Shown: one piece after another, positions 16,417-24,300 of the stretch
How the letters are laid out: each line of letters opens with the position of its first letter
How positions within the stretch are numbered: position 1 is the first letter of the stretch
NCBI GenBank assembly: GCA_035691305.1
Contig: DASSJF010000065.1
Coordinates: 1-54,927, forward strand
Direction: 5' to 3'
Source: a bacterium
Lineage (GTDB): Bacteria > Sysuimicrobiota > Sysuimicrobiia > Sysuimicrobiales > Segetimicrobiaceae
Length of the DNA stretch: 54,927 bases
Notes under the pieces: model-generated
What the model was told of the DNA's origin: nothing
Seen by the model: only the letters and a program-made list of their open reading frames with translations
Databases searched by the model: none
Program-made: the position numbers and the translations under genes

Positions 16417-16525
16417 CGGGGGACCTCCCATCACGGCGCGGCCTTCGGGGATTCCGCTTCGCGGGCGGGCCGCGGCCGGCCTGCCCGAAGGAGACGATCG
16501 CGGCATCCGCGAAACCGACCGCGCG

Positions 16526-18154
16526 ATGTCCGTTTCGCTCGAGATCCCCGACGCGTTCAACGTCACGACCGCGTTCGTCGATCACAACCTCGAGGCGGGC
16601 CGTGGCGATGCGGTCGCGATCCACGCGGGCGACCGCCGGATTTCGTACGGCGAGCTGGCCGCGCAGATCAACCGGGCCGGCAACGCGCTGCGCGGGCTCG
16701 GCGTGCGTCCCGAGGAGCGCGTGTTCATGCTCCTGCTCGATTCTCCGGAATTCGTCTACGTGTTCTGGGGCGCGATGCGGGCCGGCGCGGTGCCCGTTCC
16801 GACGAACACCGCGCTGCGCCCCCACGACTACGCGTACATGCTGCGCGACAGCCGCGCGCGGACGCTCGTCGTGAGCGCCGATCTCGTGCCCGTCGTCGGC
16901 CCCGTGCTCGAGCAAGCGCCCGACCTCCGCCACGTCGTGGTCGCGGGCCGCATGGCGGCGGGCGCCGCGGCGGCCGGGCCCCCGGCAGCCGCACACGCCG
17001 GCGGGCATGCCCCGGCGTGGCACGCGCTCGACGACCTGCTGTCCGCGTCCAGCGACCGGCTGGCGCCCGCCCCGACGCACCGCGACGAGCCGGCGTTTTG
17101 GCTGTGGAGCAGCGGCAGCACCGGCGCGCCGAAGGGGACCGTGCACCTCCATCACGACATGCTCTGGTGCGCCGAACTGTACGGGCGCCGGGTCCTCGGC
17201 ATCGGGCCCGGCGACGTCTGCCTGTCGGTCGCGAAGCTCTACTTCGCCTACGGGCTCGGGAACGCGGGGTACTTTCCGATGCGGGCCGGTGCGTCCGCCG
17301 TGCTGCACCCCGGCCGCTTCGATCCGGCGGCGTATTTCGGGCTGATCGAGCGGTACCGTCCGACCCTCTTCTTCGGCGTCCCGACCGCCTACGCCGCGAT
17401 GCTCGCGGCCCGCGGTCACGAGTCGCTCGGCGCCGTGCGGCGGTGCGTCTCGGCCGGCGAGCCGCTGCCCGCGGCGATCTTCACCCGGTGGCGGGAGCGG
17501 TTCGGCGTGGAGATCCTCGACGGCATCGGGTCGACCGAAGCGTGTCACATCTACATCAGCAACCGGCCGGGCCGCGCGCGGCCCGGCAGCAGCGGGGAGG
17601 TCGTGCCCGGCTACGAGGTCCGGATCGTCGACGAGGGCGACCGCGACCTGCCCGACGGAGCAATCGGCGACCTGCTCGTCAACGGCGAGAGCGTCGCCGC
17701 CTACTATTGGAACAAGCACGCGCAGAGCCGGCGCGCTTTCGCGGGCGAGTGGTTCCGCAGCGGCGACAAATACCACCGCGACGGCGACGGGTACTATTGG
17801 TACTGCGGCCGCACCGACGACATGCTGAAGGTCGGCGGCCAGTGGGTCTCGCCGGCCGAAGTCGAAGCCACCCTGATGGAACATCCCGCGGTGCTCGAGT
17901 GCGGCGTCGTCGGCTGCGCGGATGCGGACGAGCTGGTCAAGCCCTACGCGTTCGTCGTTCTCAAGACGGACTCCGCGGCGTCCGACGCGCTCGGACGCGA
18001 GATTCAGGCGTTCGTGCGCGACAAGATCGCGGCGTTCAAATATCCGCGGTGGCTCGAGTTCGTGCCGGAGCTTCCGAAGACGGCAACCGGCAAGATCCAG
18101 CGGTTCCGGCTGCGCGAGCGCGTGGCGAAGACGGCCGCTTCCGCGTCACCGTAG
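16526..18154 (+). CDS. benzoate-CoA ligase-family acyl-CoA synthetase
   Basis: AMP-forming ligase that activates benzoate, 4-hydroxybenzoate or a similar acid to its CoA ester. Seen: N-terminal FNVTTAFVDHNLEAG and the VPVPTNTALRPHDYAYMLRDS region, the P-loop FWLWSSGSTGAPKGTVHLHH, SVAKLYFAYGLGNAGYFPM (a benzoate-CoA ligase signature), SAGEPLPAAIFTRW, DGIGSTEACHIYISNRPG, the hinge YYWYCGRTDDMLKVGGQWVSP and the catalytic Lys in TATGKIQRFRL. It has 542 residues; the start at 16526 matches the usual N-terminus, though the SD is weak. It probably supplies 4-hydroxybenzoyl-CoA or benzoyl-CoA for the reductase upstream. An enoyl-CoA hydratase gene follows after 30 bases. Confidence 0.82.
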   Translation: MSVSLEIPDAFNVTTAFVDHNLEAGRGDAVAIHAGDRRISYGELAAQINRAGNALRGLGVRPEERVFMLLLDSPEFVYVFWGAMRAGAVPVPTNTALRPHDYAYMLRDSRARTLVVSADLVPVVGPVLEQAPDLRHVVVAGRMAAGAAAAGPPAAAHAGGHAPAWHALDDLLSASSDRLAPAPTHRDEPAFWLWSSGSTGAPKGTVHLHHDMLWCAELYGRRVLGIGPGDVCLSVAKLYFAYGLGNAGYFPMRAGASAVLHPGRFDPAAYFGLIERYRPTLFFGVPTAYAAMLAARGHESLGAVRRCVSAGEPLPAAIFTRWRERFGVEILDGIGSTEACHIYISNRPGRARPGSSGEVVPGYEVRIVDEGDRDLPDGAIGDLLVNGESVAAYYWNKHAQSRRAFAGEWFRSGDKYHRDGDGYYWYCGRTDDMLKVGGQWVSPAEVEATLMEHPAVLECGVVGCADADELVKPYAFVVLKTDSAASDALGREIQAFVRDKIAAFKYPRWLEFVPELPKTATGKIQRFRLRERVAKTAASASP

Positions 18155-18184
18155 CGGCCGCCGGAGGCGGAGGAGGCGAGTCTA

Positions 18185-18964
18185 ATGGGAGAGATGATCA
18201 GCCTGGACCGCGAGGGCGGCGTTGGGGTGATCTCGCTCCACCGCGCGCCGGCCAACGCCTACAACCCGCAGTTCGCCGACGAGCTGAGGACCGCCGTCGA
18301 CGGCGCGCGCGACGATTCCGCGATCCGGGCGGTCGTCGTGCGGAGCACCCTGCCGAAGTTCTTCTGCGCCGGGGCGGACGTGAAGTGGTTTGCGTCCTCG
18401 ACCCTCGACGAGAAGATCCTGTTCATCACGCACATGCACGAGGTGCTGCGGCGCGTCGAGACGACCCCGAAGGTGTTCATCGCCGCGATCGCCGGCCACT
18501 GCCTCGGCGGCGGCATGGAGATCGCACTGGCGTGCGACCTGCGGTTCGCCGCGGCGGGCGGCTTCGGTCTCGGCCAGCCCGAGATCGCGCTCGGCATCAT
18601 CCCCGGCAACGGCGGCACGCAGCGGCTGCCGCGGTTGATCGGGAAGAGCCGCGCCCTCGACCTGATGGTCACGGGACGCTCCGTCAATCCAGACGAGGCG
18701 CTCGGGCTCGGGCTCGTCGACCGGGTAGTCCCGGCGGAGGAGCTGTTCAAGAAAGCGGCCGAGTACGCGGACGGTTTGGCGCGGGGCGCGGGCGTCGCGA
18801 TCGGCCTCGTCAAGCTGACCGTGAATCGCGGCCTCGAGATGTCCCTCGACGACGGACTCGCCTACGAGCGCGAGGCGCTGTTCCGGGCGTTCATCAGCGA
18901 AGACGGCGTCGAAGGCGTGCGCGCGTTCTCCGAGAAGCGGCCGGCGGAGTTTAAGGGGCGCTAG
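18185..18964 (+). CDS. enoyl-CoA hydratase/isomerase
   Basis: Crotonase-family enzyme adding water across a 2,3-enoyl-CoA. Seen: the oxyanion-hole motif [12 protein letters not shown], then [22 protein letters not shown] with the first catalytic Glu and [21 protein letters not shown] with the second, so the active site is intact. The 259 residues are normal. GGAGGAGGCG sits just before ATG 18185. It follows the CoA ligase in the same direction and likely shares its transcript. In this neighbourhood a role in aryl- or dicarboxyl-CoA beta-oxidation (PaaF-like) is plausible but unproved. Confidence 0.88.
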   Translation: MGEMISLDREGGVGVISLHRAPANAYNPQFADELRTAVDGARDDSAIRAVVVRSTLPKFFCAGADVKWFASSTLDEKILFITHMHEVLRRVETTPKVFIAAIAGHCLGGGMEIALACDLRFAAAGGFGLGQPEIALGIIPGNGGTQRLPRLIGKSRALDLMVTGRSVNPDEALGLGLVDRVVPAEELFKKAAEYADGLARGAGVAIGLVKLTVNRGLEMSLDDGLAYEREALFRAFISEDGVEGVRAFSEKRPAEFKGR

Positions 18965-18992
18965 TCGACGCCGGCGCATCGGGTGACTTGGG

Positions 18993-19868
18993 TCACGCCG
19001 TTTGCGCATCTTTGACGAATCGATACTCGACGACGTCACAGACCGGTTCGTAGCCGATGCGCCCGTAGATACGGTTGGACGCTTCGTTGGCGAGGTCGGT
19101 GAAGAGCATGCAGAACCGCCGGCCGCCGTCGAGCAGCCTCTGGCTCAACGCCGCGACGCACGACGTGCCGTACCCGCGGCCGCGATGTTCCGGGGGCGTG
19201 TACACGGGCCCGACCTTGACGCCGTGACGGGTCGGCCCCCCGTAGCCGGCGACGCAGCGCGGCCCGCCGTCCTCCCACAGCACAAACCCTTCGCCCGGGG
19301 TTGCGAGGCGCGTCTCGAGCACCCGCTCGGCCTCCCCCGGCGGCCGGGTGTCGTTGCCGAAGGCTTCTGCGCCGAAGGCGCGCAGCCACTCGAGCAGAAC
19401 CGGCCGATCGTCCGACGCCGCGGACCTGAGCCGGCCCGGCGCGGCGGGCAGTGGACGGACGGCGTCCAGGCGATGGATCCGCTCGCGGAGCGCCAGGCGG
19501 CTTTGTTGGCCGGTGAGCTGTTCCCAGGCGACTGCGAACCGGGCCGCGACCGGATCCGGCCCCTGCACCCCGGGCGGCGAGGGGCGCAGCGTCGCCACAT
19601 CGCGCGCCAACGCGGAAATCGCGGCGGGATGAGAGGCCTGGGAGAGGACGAGCCGGTAGGGCGGCGTGACCATGGCGGCGGCGGCGGGCTCGCCGTGGTC
19701 GACGGCCGCCGCCAAATACACGTCGGGTGCGGCTGCGCCGGCGCTCGCCTGCACGATCATCCGCGACGGAACGCCGAGCAAGAGGTTGTGCGTCGCTTCG
19801 TCGCGGAGCAGAAACGGCTCGACGGCGTCGAGGAAGGCCCGCGGCGCCGGGTAACGGATGACGTTCAT
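18993..19868 (-). CDS. GNAT-family N-acetyltransferase
   Basis: Acyl-CoA-dependent N-acyltransferase of unknown substrate. Seen: a C-terminal GNAT domain from about residue 150, with the acetyl-CoA-binding motif VGPVYTPPEHRGRGYGTSCVAAL and FTDLANEASNRIYGRIGYEPV. The N-terminal half (about 140 residues) is the divergent GNAT-like domain seen in two-domain members of about 290 residues. ATG 19868 overlaps the stop of the PaaX-like gene (ATGA), so it is the second gene of that operon. Pairing with PaaX is not canonical; E. coli pairs paaX with the gamma-CA-like paaY instead. Confidence 0.82.
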   Translation of the reverse strand: MNVIRYPAPRAFLDAVEPFLLRDEATHNLLLGVPSRMIVQASAGAAAPDVYLAAAVDHGEPAAAAMVTPPYRLVLSQASHPAAISALARDVATLRPSPPGVQGPDPVAARFAVAWEQLTGQQSRLALRERIHRLDAVRPLPAAPGRLRSAASDDRPVLLEWLRAFGAEAFGNDTRPPGEAERVLETRLATPGEGFVLWEDGGPRCVAGYGGPTRHGVKVGPVYTPPEHRGRGYGTSCVAALSQRLLDGGRRFCMLFTDLANEASNRIYGRIGYEPVCDVVEYRFVKDAQTA

Positions 19869-20749
19869 CGGCGCGTGTCCGCGCCGTTCATCATGCGCGC
19901 CACGAACCGGTCGGCCCGCGGGGCGAGCAGGCCGTAGGTCCGGCGGAACAGCGCCGCCGCTTCGCGGTCGGGACGCCGCGAGGGCAGCAGCCGGTCGGGC
20001 AGTCCGGGATCGACGAACAGAAACTTGCGGTATTCGTCGACCAGCCGGATCTTTTCGGCGAAGCAGGCGCCGTCGGAGATCGTGCCGGCCGCGGCCCGCC
20101 GCCGGAGCGCGGCCGCGCGCGGCCGCGTCGTCGCGATGAACCGGCGATAGCGGGCGGCGATCGCGTCGAGATCCCAGCACCGTTCGACGAGCGCCCGGTC
20201 TCCGGCCGGCCCGAGGTTTCGTCCCTCGAACAACGCCACGGCACCGTCGAGCCCGCGCGCCTCGCTCAACCGTCGGAGCACGCCGGCGAGGTCGCGCGTG
20301 GTCACCCAGGTGCTGCGGGAGAGCGGGGCGAGGCCGAGCCAGAGGAGCTCCCGCCGAAGCCGGTCGCGGGCGGCCCGCCGTTCTTCCGGGATGACGTAAG
20401 TGAAGAGGCGCCAGCGGCCGTCCCACGGCTCGGCGCCGGTCCGGTACACGCGGCGAACGCCCTGCTCGAGCCGGAGCGCGCCGCCGGCGGTCAGCGCGTA
20501 GAAGGCCCGCCGGCCCGCCCGGCGGCGGCGCAGCCAGCCGCGGCGCGTCATGCGGGACAGCGCGGCGCGCACCGCGCGCGCGGAGACGCCGAGCGGTGCC
20601 ATCAGGCGGATCAGCGGGGCGGCGCCGATCTCGCCGCCCCGCGGACGGACGGTGTCGCCCCAGATCGTCACGAGCAGGGAGCGGGCGCTCGCCGTCTGCG
20701 CGCGGCCGGCGACGCCCGGGCGTTCGCGATTCCGCGCGCGGCTGGCCAT
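19865..20749 (-). CDS. PaaX-family transcriptional regulator
   Basis: Regulator of the PaaX family, which represses phenylacetate genes until phenylacetyl-CoA binds. Seen: an N-terminal winged helix (SARSLLVTIWGDTVRP, IRLMAPLGVSARAVRAALSRMTRRGWL), the central Cas2-like domain with WDGRWRLFTYVIPEERRAARDRLRRELLWLGLAPLSRSTWV cut here into overlapping pieces, and the C-terminal region with CFAEKIRLVDEYRKFLFVDPGLPDRLLP. Start 20749 gives 294 residues. A TATTAT hexamer ends 5 bases before the ATG, so the message may be leaderless. It is divergent from the paaA-like gene and is the obvious candidate to control it. Confidence 0.87.
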   Translation of the reverse strand: MASRARNRERPGVAGRAQTASARSLLVTIWGDTVRPRGGEIGAAPLIRLMAPLGVSARAVRAALSRMTRRGWLRRRRAGRRAFYALTAGGALRLEQGVRRVYRTGAEPWDGRWRLFTYVIPEERRAARDRLRRELLWLGLAPLSRSTWVTTRDLAGVLRRLSEARGLDGAVALFEGRNLGPAGDRALVERCWDLDAIAARYRRFIATTRPRAAALRRRAAAGTISDGACFAEKIRLVDEYRKFLFVDPGLPDRLLPSRRPDREAAALFRRTYGLLAPRADRFVARMMNGADTRR

Positions 20750-20800
20750 GTGGTATAATAATTGTACACGAATTTCACGTCGTTCGTGCAAGAATTGTAG
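20750..20800. promoter_or_regulatory. AT-rich divergent promoter region with CACGAA-N10-TTCGTG inverted repeat
   Basis: This 50-base AT-rich island separates the PaaX-like gene and the paaA-like gene. It holds an inverted repeat, CACGAA (20767-20772) and TTCGTG (20783-20788), two copies of ATTGTA (20761-20766, 20794-20799; TACAAT on the minus strand) and TATTAT (minus strand, 20755-20760). The repeat overlaps the probable minus-strand promoter, as expected for an autoregulated PaaX operator. Binding is inferred. Confidence 0.5.
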
Positions 20801-20850
20801 CATATCCAGGCCGCCGCGCGGGCGCGGCCGGCCCGGCCCGGAGGTCGAGC

Positions 20851-21786
20851 ATGGCGGCGCCGACCGATGCGCAGCTCGTCGAACGCATCCAGCAGGGCCA
20901 CATCATCGAGACCCCCGACGAGATGAGCGAAGACTACCGTCGCACGCTCATCCACATTCTCACCATCTCCGCCGATACGGAGATGATCAGCGCGCCGAGC
21001 TATTACACGGCGGCGAAGGACTCGCCGTCGATGAACAACCTGATCTCCGCGCTGGCGATCATCCAGGACGAGTTGAGCCACGCCCACATCGGATACCGGA
21101 TTCTGCAGGACCTCGGCGTGGACACGGAAGCCCTGATCTACGATCGCGCGCCGACCGCCTTCAAGCATCCGTACGCCTTCGACGTGCCGCTGCGGTCGTG
21201 GGTCGAGCTGATCGTCGCGAACGCCTTCTACGACCGCGCCGGCTTCGTGCTGCTCGGCGACGTGTACCGCAACTGCAGCTACGGGCCCTGGCGGCGGGCG
21301 CTCGCGAAGGTCGACAAAGAAGAAAACTTCCACCTCCGCCACGGCGAGAACGGGATGCGCCGCCTCGCCGCCGGTGGGCAGCGGGACGAGGTCCAGAAGG
21401 CGATCGACTGGATGTTCCCGATGACGGTCGAGTGGTTCGGGCTGCCGGACAACCTGAAGACGCACGGCCGGCAGATCGCCTACAAGCTCAAGGGCAGCAC
21501 GAACGACCAGCTCCGCCAGCAGTGGCTGGGTACCGCGGTGCCGCTCTGCGAGAGCCTCGGGTTCACGGTGCCGGCCCACCGCGACGCGGCGGCGGGGACG
21601 TACGCCCTCGACTATCCGCTGCCGGTCGACTTCGACGAGGGCGAGCGGCGCTGGCTGATGGACCGGCCGATCACCTGGGACGAGGTGCTCGTCCGGTGGA
21701 AGCGGCGAGGGCCGGGCAACGGGATGTTCGTCGACATGCTGCAGCGCGGCCGGAAACAGATGAAGGCGCTCGCGGGCGTTCACTGA
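20851..21786 (+). CDS. PaaA-like catalytic di-iron subunit of an aryl-CoA epoxidase
   Basis: Ferritin-like protein of the PaaA/PaaC family; PaaA carries the di-iron site that epoxidises phenylacetyl-CoA. Seen: the helix motif DEMSEDYRRTLIHILTISAD with TEMISAPSYY, the ligand motif IIQDELSHAHIGYRILQDLG (Glu-x2-His), the second half NAFYDRAGFVLLGDVYRNCS, and VDKEENFHLRHGENGMRRL with an ExxH-type site. It has 311 residues, as PaaA. The SD GGAGGT precedes ATG 20851. It heads the cluster A-D1-B-C-D2, divergent from the PaaX-like gene. The sequence departs clearly from Escherichia PaaA, so the aromatic acyl-CoA used may not be phenylacetyl-CoA. Confidence 0.8.
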   Translation: MAAPTDAQLVERIQQGHIIETPDEMSEDYRRTLIHILTISADTEMISAPSYYTAAKDSPSMNNLISALAIIQDELSHAHIGYRILQDLGVDTEALIYDRAPTAFKHPYAFDVPLRSWVELIVANAFYDRAGFVLLGDVYRNCSYGPWRRALAKVDKEENFHLRHGENGMRRLAAGGQRDEVQKAIDWMFPMTVEWFGLPDNLKTHGRQIAYKLKGSTNDQLRQQWLGTAVPLCESLGFTVPAHRDAAAGTYALDYPLPVDFDEGERRWLMDRPITWDEVLVRWKRRGPGNGMFVDMLQRGRKQMKALAGVH

Positions 21787-21788
21787 CG

Positions 21789-22139
21789 ATGGCGGCGAAC
21801 CCGGGCGCGGCCGGCGGTTCCGGCGCGGCGGTCACGCCCGAGCAGGTGTTCGCGGCGCTGCGGGACGTCGCCGATCCCGAGTGGCCGGTGAGCATCGTCG
21901 ACATGGGCCTCGTCTGCGGGGTCGCCGTCGAGGACGGCGTTGTGCGCGTCACGCTCACCTTCACTTCGACCGCGTGTCCGTGCATGGACATGATCATGGA
22001 CGACGCGCGCGAACGGCTGCGCCGGCTGCCGGGCGTGCGGGACGTCGCCTTCACGACCACCTGGGATCCGGTCTGGACGAAGCACCGGCTGAGCGAGGCG
22101 GCGCGGCGGCAGTTCCGCCGTTGGGGCGTTGCGGTCTGA
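21789..22139 (+). CDS. PaaD-like MIP18/DUF59 domain protein (N-terminal half of PaaD)
   Basis: Small protein of the metal-sulfur-cluster assembly (MIP18/SufT, DUF59) family, as in the N-terminal domain of PaaD, needed for maturation of the epoxidase. Seen: VFAALRDVADPEWPVSIVDMGLV, the TFTSTACPCMDMIMDDARERL segment with the conserved Cys, and FTTTWDPVWTKHRLSEAARRQ. It has 116 residues against about 165 for E. coli PaaD. The C-terminal zinc-ribbon domain is missing here and is found as a separate gene three positions downstream. It starts three bases after the paaA-like stop; its TGA overlaps the next ATG. Confidence 0.85.
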   Translation: MAANPGAAGGSGAAVTPEQVFAALRDVADPEWPVSIVDMGLVCGVAVEDGVVRVTLTFTSTACPCMDMIMDDARERLRRLPGVRDVAFTTTWDPVWTKHRLSEAARRQFRRWGVAV

Positions 22140-22366
22140 TGCGGACCATCGGCGACGAGCCCGTCTACGAGGTCTTCGCGCGGCGCGCGGAGGGGGAGCC
22201 GCTCCGCCACGTCGGATCGGTGGCCGCGCCCGGCGACGCGCTGGCCCGCGTCTACGCGCGCAGCATCTACGACGAGGAATCGTGGCTTGAAATGTACGTG
22301 GTCCCGCGCCGCGCGATCATCGCCGTGGACGACGTTCGCGGTGAGGCGGTCGACGCGCATGCGTAG
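22139..22366 (+). CDS. PaaB-like small subunit of the epoxidase complex
   Basis: Short structural subunit; in the phenylacetyl-CoA epoxidase PaaB links PaaAC heterodimers. Seen: the PaaB-type sequence YEVFARRAEGEPLRHVGSVA, then APGDALARVYARSIYDEESW and the end VVPRRAIIAVDD. It has 75 residues, slightly shorter than typical PaaB (about 95). ATG 22139 overlaps the stop of the DUF59 gene, so the start is fixed by coupling. Its position between the A- and C-like genes supports the assignment. Confidence 0.8.
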   Translation: MRTIGDEPVYEVFARRAEGEPLRHVGSVAAPGDALARVYARSIYDEESWLEMYVVPRRAIIAVDDVRGEAVDAHA

Positions 22367-22372
22367 CCGCCG

Positions 22373-23143
22373 GTGAGCACGCCCCTGCTCGACCGGCCGT
22401 CCGCGCTGCCGGCCGGGTGCGTTGCGCCGCTCGTCGACCTGGTCACCGCGCTTGCGGACAACAAGCACGCGCTCGGCCTCAGGTACGCCGAGTGGTGCAG
22501 CAGCGGGCCGACGATCGAGGCCGGCGTCGCGGCGACCGCGATGGCGCAGGACGAGCTGGGCCACGCGCGGGTGCTGTACGGGCTGCTCGAGGAGCTGCCC
22601 GGCGCGCCGCGCCGCTCGGAGCACGAATGGTCCGCCGCCGACGCCCGGACGGTCGCCCTGGTCGAACGGCCGTTTCCGAGCTGGCCGCATCTCATCGTCG
22701 CGAACTTGACACTGGACCGGGCGCTCGCGACCGTCCTCGAGGCGGCGCTCGACTCCCGCTACCTGCCGCTGCGCCAGCGGGCGCGGAAGATCATCGACGA
22801 AGAGCGGTATCACGCCATCCACGGCCGGAGCTGGCTTGCGCAGCTTGCCGCCGAAGGCCCCGAGGTGCGGGCGCAGCTCGCCGCGGCGCTCCGCGAGGTC
22901 TGGGACGACGCGGTGTGCTGGTTCGGGCCCGCCGGGGGCGGGGCGCTGCGTGCGCTTGTGGACGCGGGCGTGCTCGCCGACGCCGGCGACGCGCTGCGCG
23001 CGCGGTTCCTCGGACAGCTGGCCCCCGCGCTGGCGGACGCCGGCGTGCCGGCGTCCGTGCGCGGCAGGGACGGCCGCTGGGAGCCGTCCCCGCCGCTCCC
23101 GTGGAGCCGGTGGGACGAGCGCGGCCGGAGGGTCCGCCGATGA
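22373..23143 (+). CDS. PaaC-like structural subunit of the epoxidase complex
   Basis: Ferritin-like partner of the catalytic subunit. Seen: VDLVTALADNKHALGLRYAEWCSSGP, cut here to its key part KHALGLRYAEW, AMAQDELGHARVLYGLLEE, LIVANLTLDRALATVLEAAL, and KIIDEERYHAIHGRSWLAQL. It has 256 residues, normal for PaaC (about 250). GTG 22373 follows the paaB-like stop by six bases; the TGA overlaps the ATG of the zinc-ribbon gene. Some metal-ligand-like residues remain (QDELGHA, EERYH), which leaves open whether this or the PaaA-like subunit is catalytic. Confidence 0.85.
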   Translation: MSTPLLDRPSALPAGCVAPLVDLVTALADNKHALGLRYAEWCSSGPTIEAGVAATAMAQDELGHARVLYGLLEELPGAPRRSEHEWSAADARTVALVERPFPSWPHLIVANLTLDRALATVLEAALDSRYLPLRQRARKIIDEERYHAIHGRSWLAQLAAEGPEVRAQLAAALREVWDDAVCWFGPAGGGALRALVDAGVLADAGDALRARFLGQLAPALADAGVPASVRGRDGRWEPSPPLPWSRWDERGRRVRR

Positions 23144-23367
23144 AGCCGAAATCGCCGGGCGGGCCGGGGGCGGGCGCGCCCGAGCAGACGATGCCGCCGG
23201 CCCCCGCCTGCCCGTTTTGCGGGTCGGAGGCGACCGAATTGATGAGCCTGTTCGGCTCGTCCGCGCTCACGTCGCAGTACTACTGCCGGGGCTGCCGCAG
23301 CGCGTTCGAATCGGTCAAGTGGGGGACTCTCGCCGCGGCGGACCGCCGCGCGGCGCGGGGTTCCTGA
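23140..23367 (+). CDS. stand-alone zinc-ribbon protein equivalent to the C-terminal domain of PaaD
   Basis: A 75-residue protein with CPFCGSEATELMSLFG and YYCRGCRSAFESVKW: two CxxC knuckles in the same layout as the C-terminal domain of PaaD (PCPRCGS...LYRC.DC..PFDYFK). With the DUF59 gene three positions upstream, it makes up a complete PaaD in two pieces. The N-terminal 25 residues are Pro/Gly-rich linker. ATG 23140 overlaps the paaC-like stop. Its small size and lack of other domains make automated misnaming likely. Confidence 0.75.
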   Translation: MKPKSPGGPGAGAPEQTMPPAPACPFCGSEATELMSLFGSSALTSQYYCRGCRSAFESVKWGTLAAADRRAARGS

Positions 23368-23385
23368 GAGAGCGGAGCGCGCCCC

Positions 23386-24300
23386 GTGGCCAAGGTGATG
23401 GCCCTTCGCGATGCCGTGTCGCAGTACGTCCGCGACGGCGCGGTCATCGCGATGGGCACGGGCCTCGAGTCGTGCATTCCGTTTGCCGCGGGGCACGAGA
23501 TCATTCGCCAGGGCCGGCGCGAGCTGACGCTGGTCGGCCCGATCTCCGACATCCTGTTCGACCAGCTCATCGGCGCGGGCTGCGTCGGGCGCGTGATCGC
23601 GGCCTGGGTAGGCAACGTCGGGTCCGGAATCGCCTACAACTTCCGGCGCGCGGTGGAAGAGCAGATCCCGCGACCGCTCGCGATCGAAGATCATTCCAAT
23701 ATGACCGTCGCGCTGGCGCTCGACGCGGCGGGCCGCGGCGTGCCGTTTCTGCCGTCGCGGACGGCGCTCGGAAGCGACATCGCGCGCGGCCACGGCCGCC
23801 TGCGCGAGACGACCTGCCCGTTCACCGGCGAGCGCCTGCTCGCAGTCGCGGCGCTCGAGCCGGACCTCGCGATTCTGCACGTGCCGCGCTGCGATGCGGA
23901 CGGCTACGCGCATCTGTGGGGCAACCTCGGCGTCACGCTGGAAGCGGCGCGCGCGGCCCGGCACGTCCTGCTCACATGCGAGGAGCTGGTGGACGAAGAC
24001 GTCATCCGCAGCGATCCCAACCGCACCTTGATTCCCGGCTTCCTCGTCGCCGCCGTGTCGGTCGTGCCGGCCGGCTCGCATCCGTCCCCGACCCAGGGCT
24101 ACGTCAACCGCGACGACCGGTTCTACGACGAGTACCACGCGGAGACGAAGACGCGCGACGGATTTCTCGGCTGGCTCGAGCGCATGGTCACCGGCGTCCC
24201 GGATCACCAGGCGTATCTCGCGCGGCTCGGTGCCGCGCGCGTGGAGGGTTTGCGGCCGCGGAGCCCGCGTCCCGCCGCGCCTGCGAATTACGGGCTGTGA
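23386..24300 (+). CDS. CoA-transferase family I alpha subunit (GctA/IpdA-like)
   Basis: Alpha subunit of a glutaconate-CoA-transferase-like enzyme; the same fold includes IpdA of the steroid-degrading IpdAB ring hydrolase. Seen: ALRDAVSQYVRDGAVIAMGTGLESCIPFAA (shown in part by its Gly-rich GTG loop), RRELTLVGPISDILFDQLIGAG, VGNVGSGIAYNFRRAVE, NMTVALALDAAGRGVPFLPSR and HVPRCDADGYAHLWGN. It has 304 residues. The GTG at 23386 is 18 bases after the zinc-ribbon gene, and the TGA overlaps the GTG of the beta gene. The context suggests a late ring-cleavage step or CoA transfer in the same aryl-CoA pathway. Confidence 0.8.
   Translation: MAKVMALRDAVSQYVRDGAVIAMGTGLESCIPFAAGHEIIRQGRRELTLVGPISDILFDQLIGAGCVGRVIAAWVGNVGSGIAYNFRRAVEEQIPRPLAIEDHSNMTVALALDAAGRGVPFLPSRTALGSDIARGHGRLRETTCPFTGERLLAVAALEPDLAILHVPRCDADGYAHLWGNLGVTLEAARAARHVLLTCEELVDEDVIRSDPNRTLIPGFLVAAVSVVPAGSHPSPTQGYVNRDDRFYDEYHAETKTRDGFLGWLERMVTGVPDHQAYLARLGAARVEGLRPRSPRPAAPANYGL

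Noticed and set aside
16105-18954. 949-codon plus-strand frame over the CoA ligase and hydratase genes
   Set aside because: Runs out of phase through two clear genes and has no recognisable domain.
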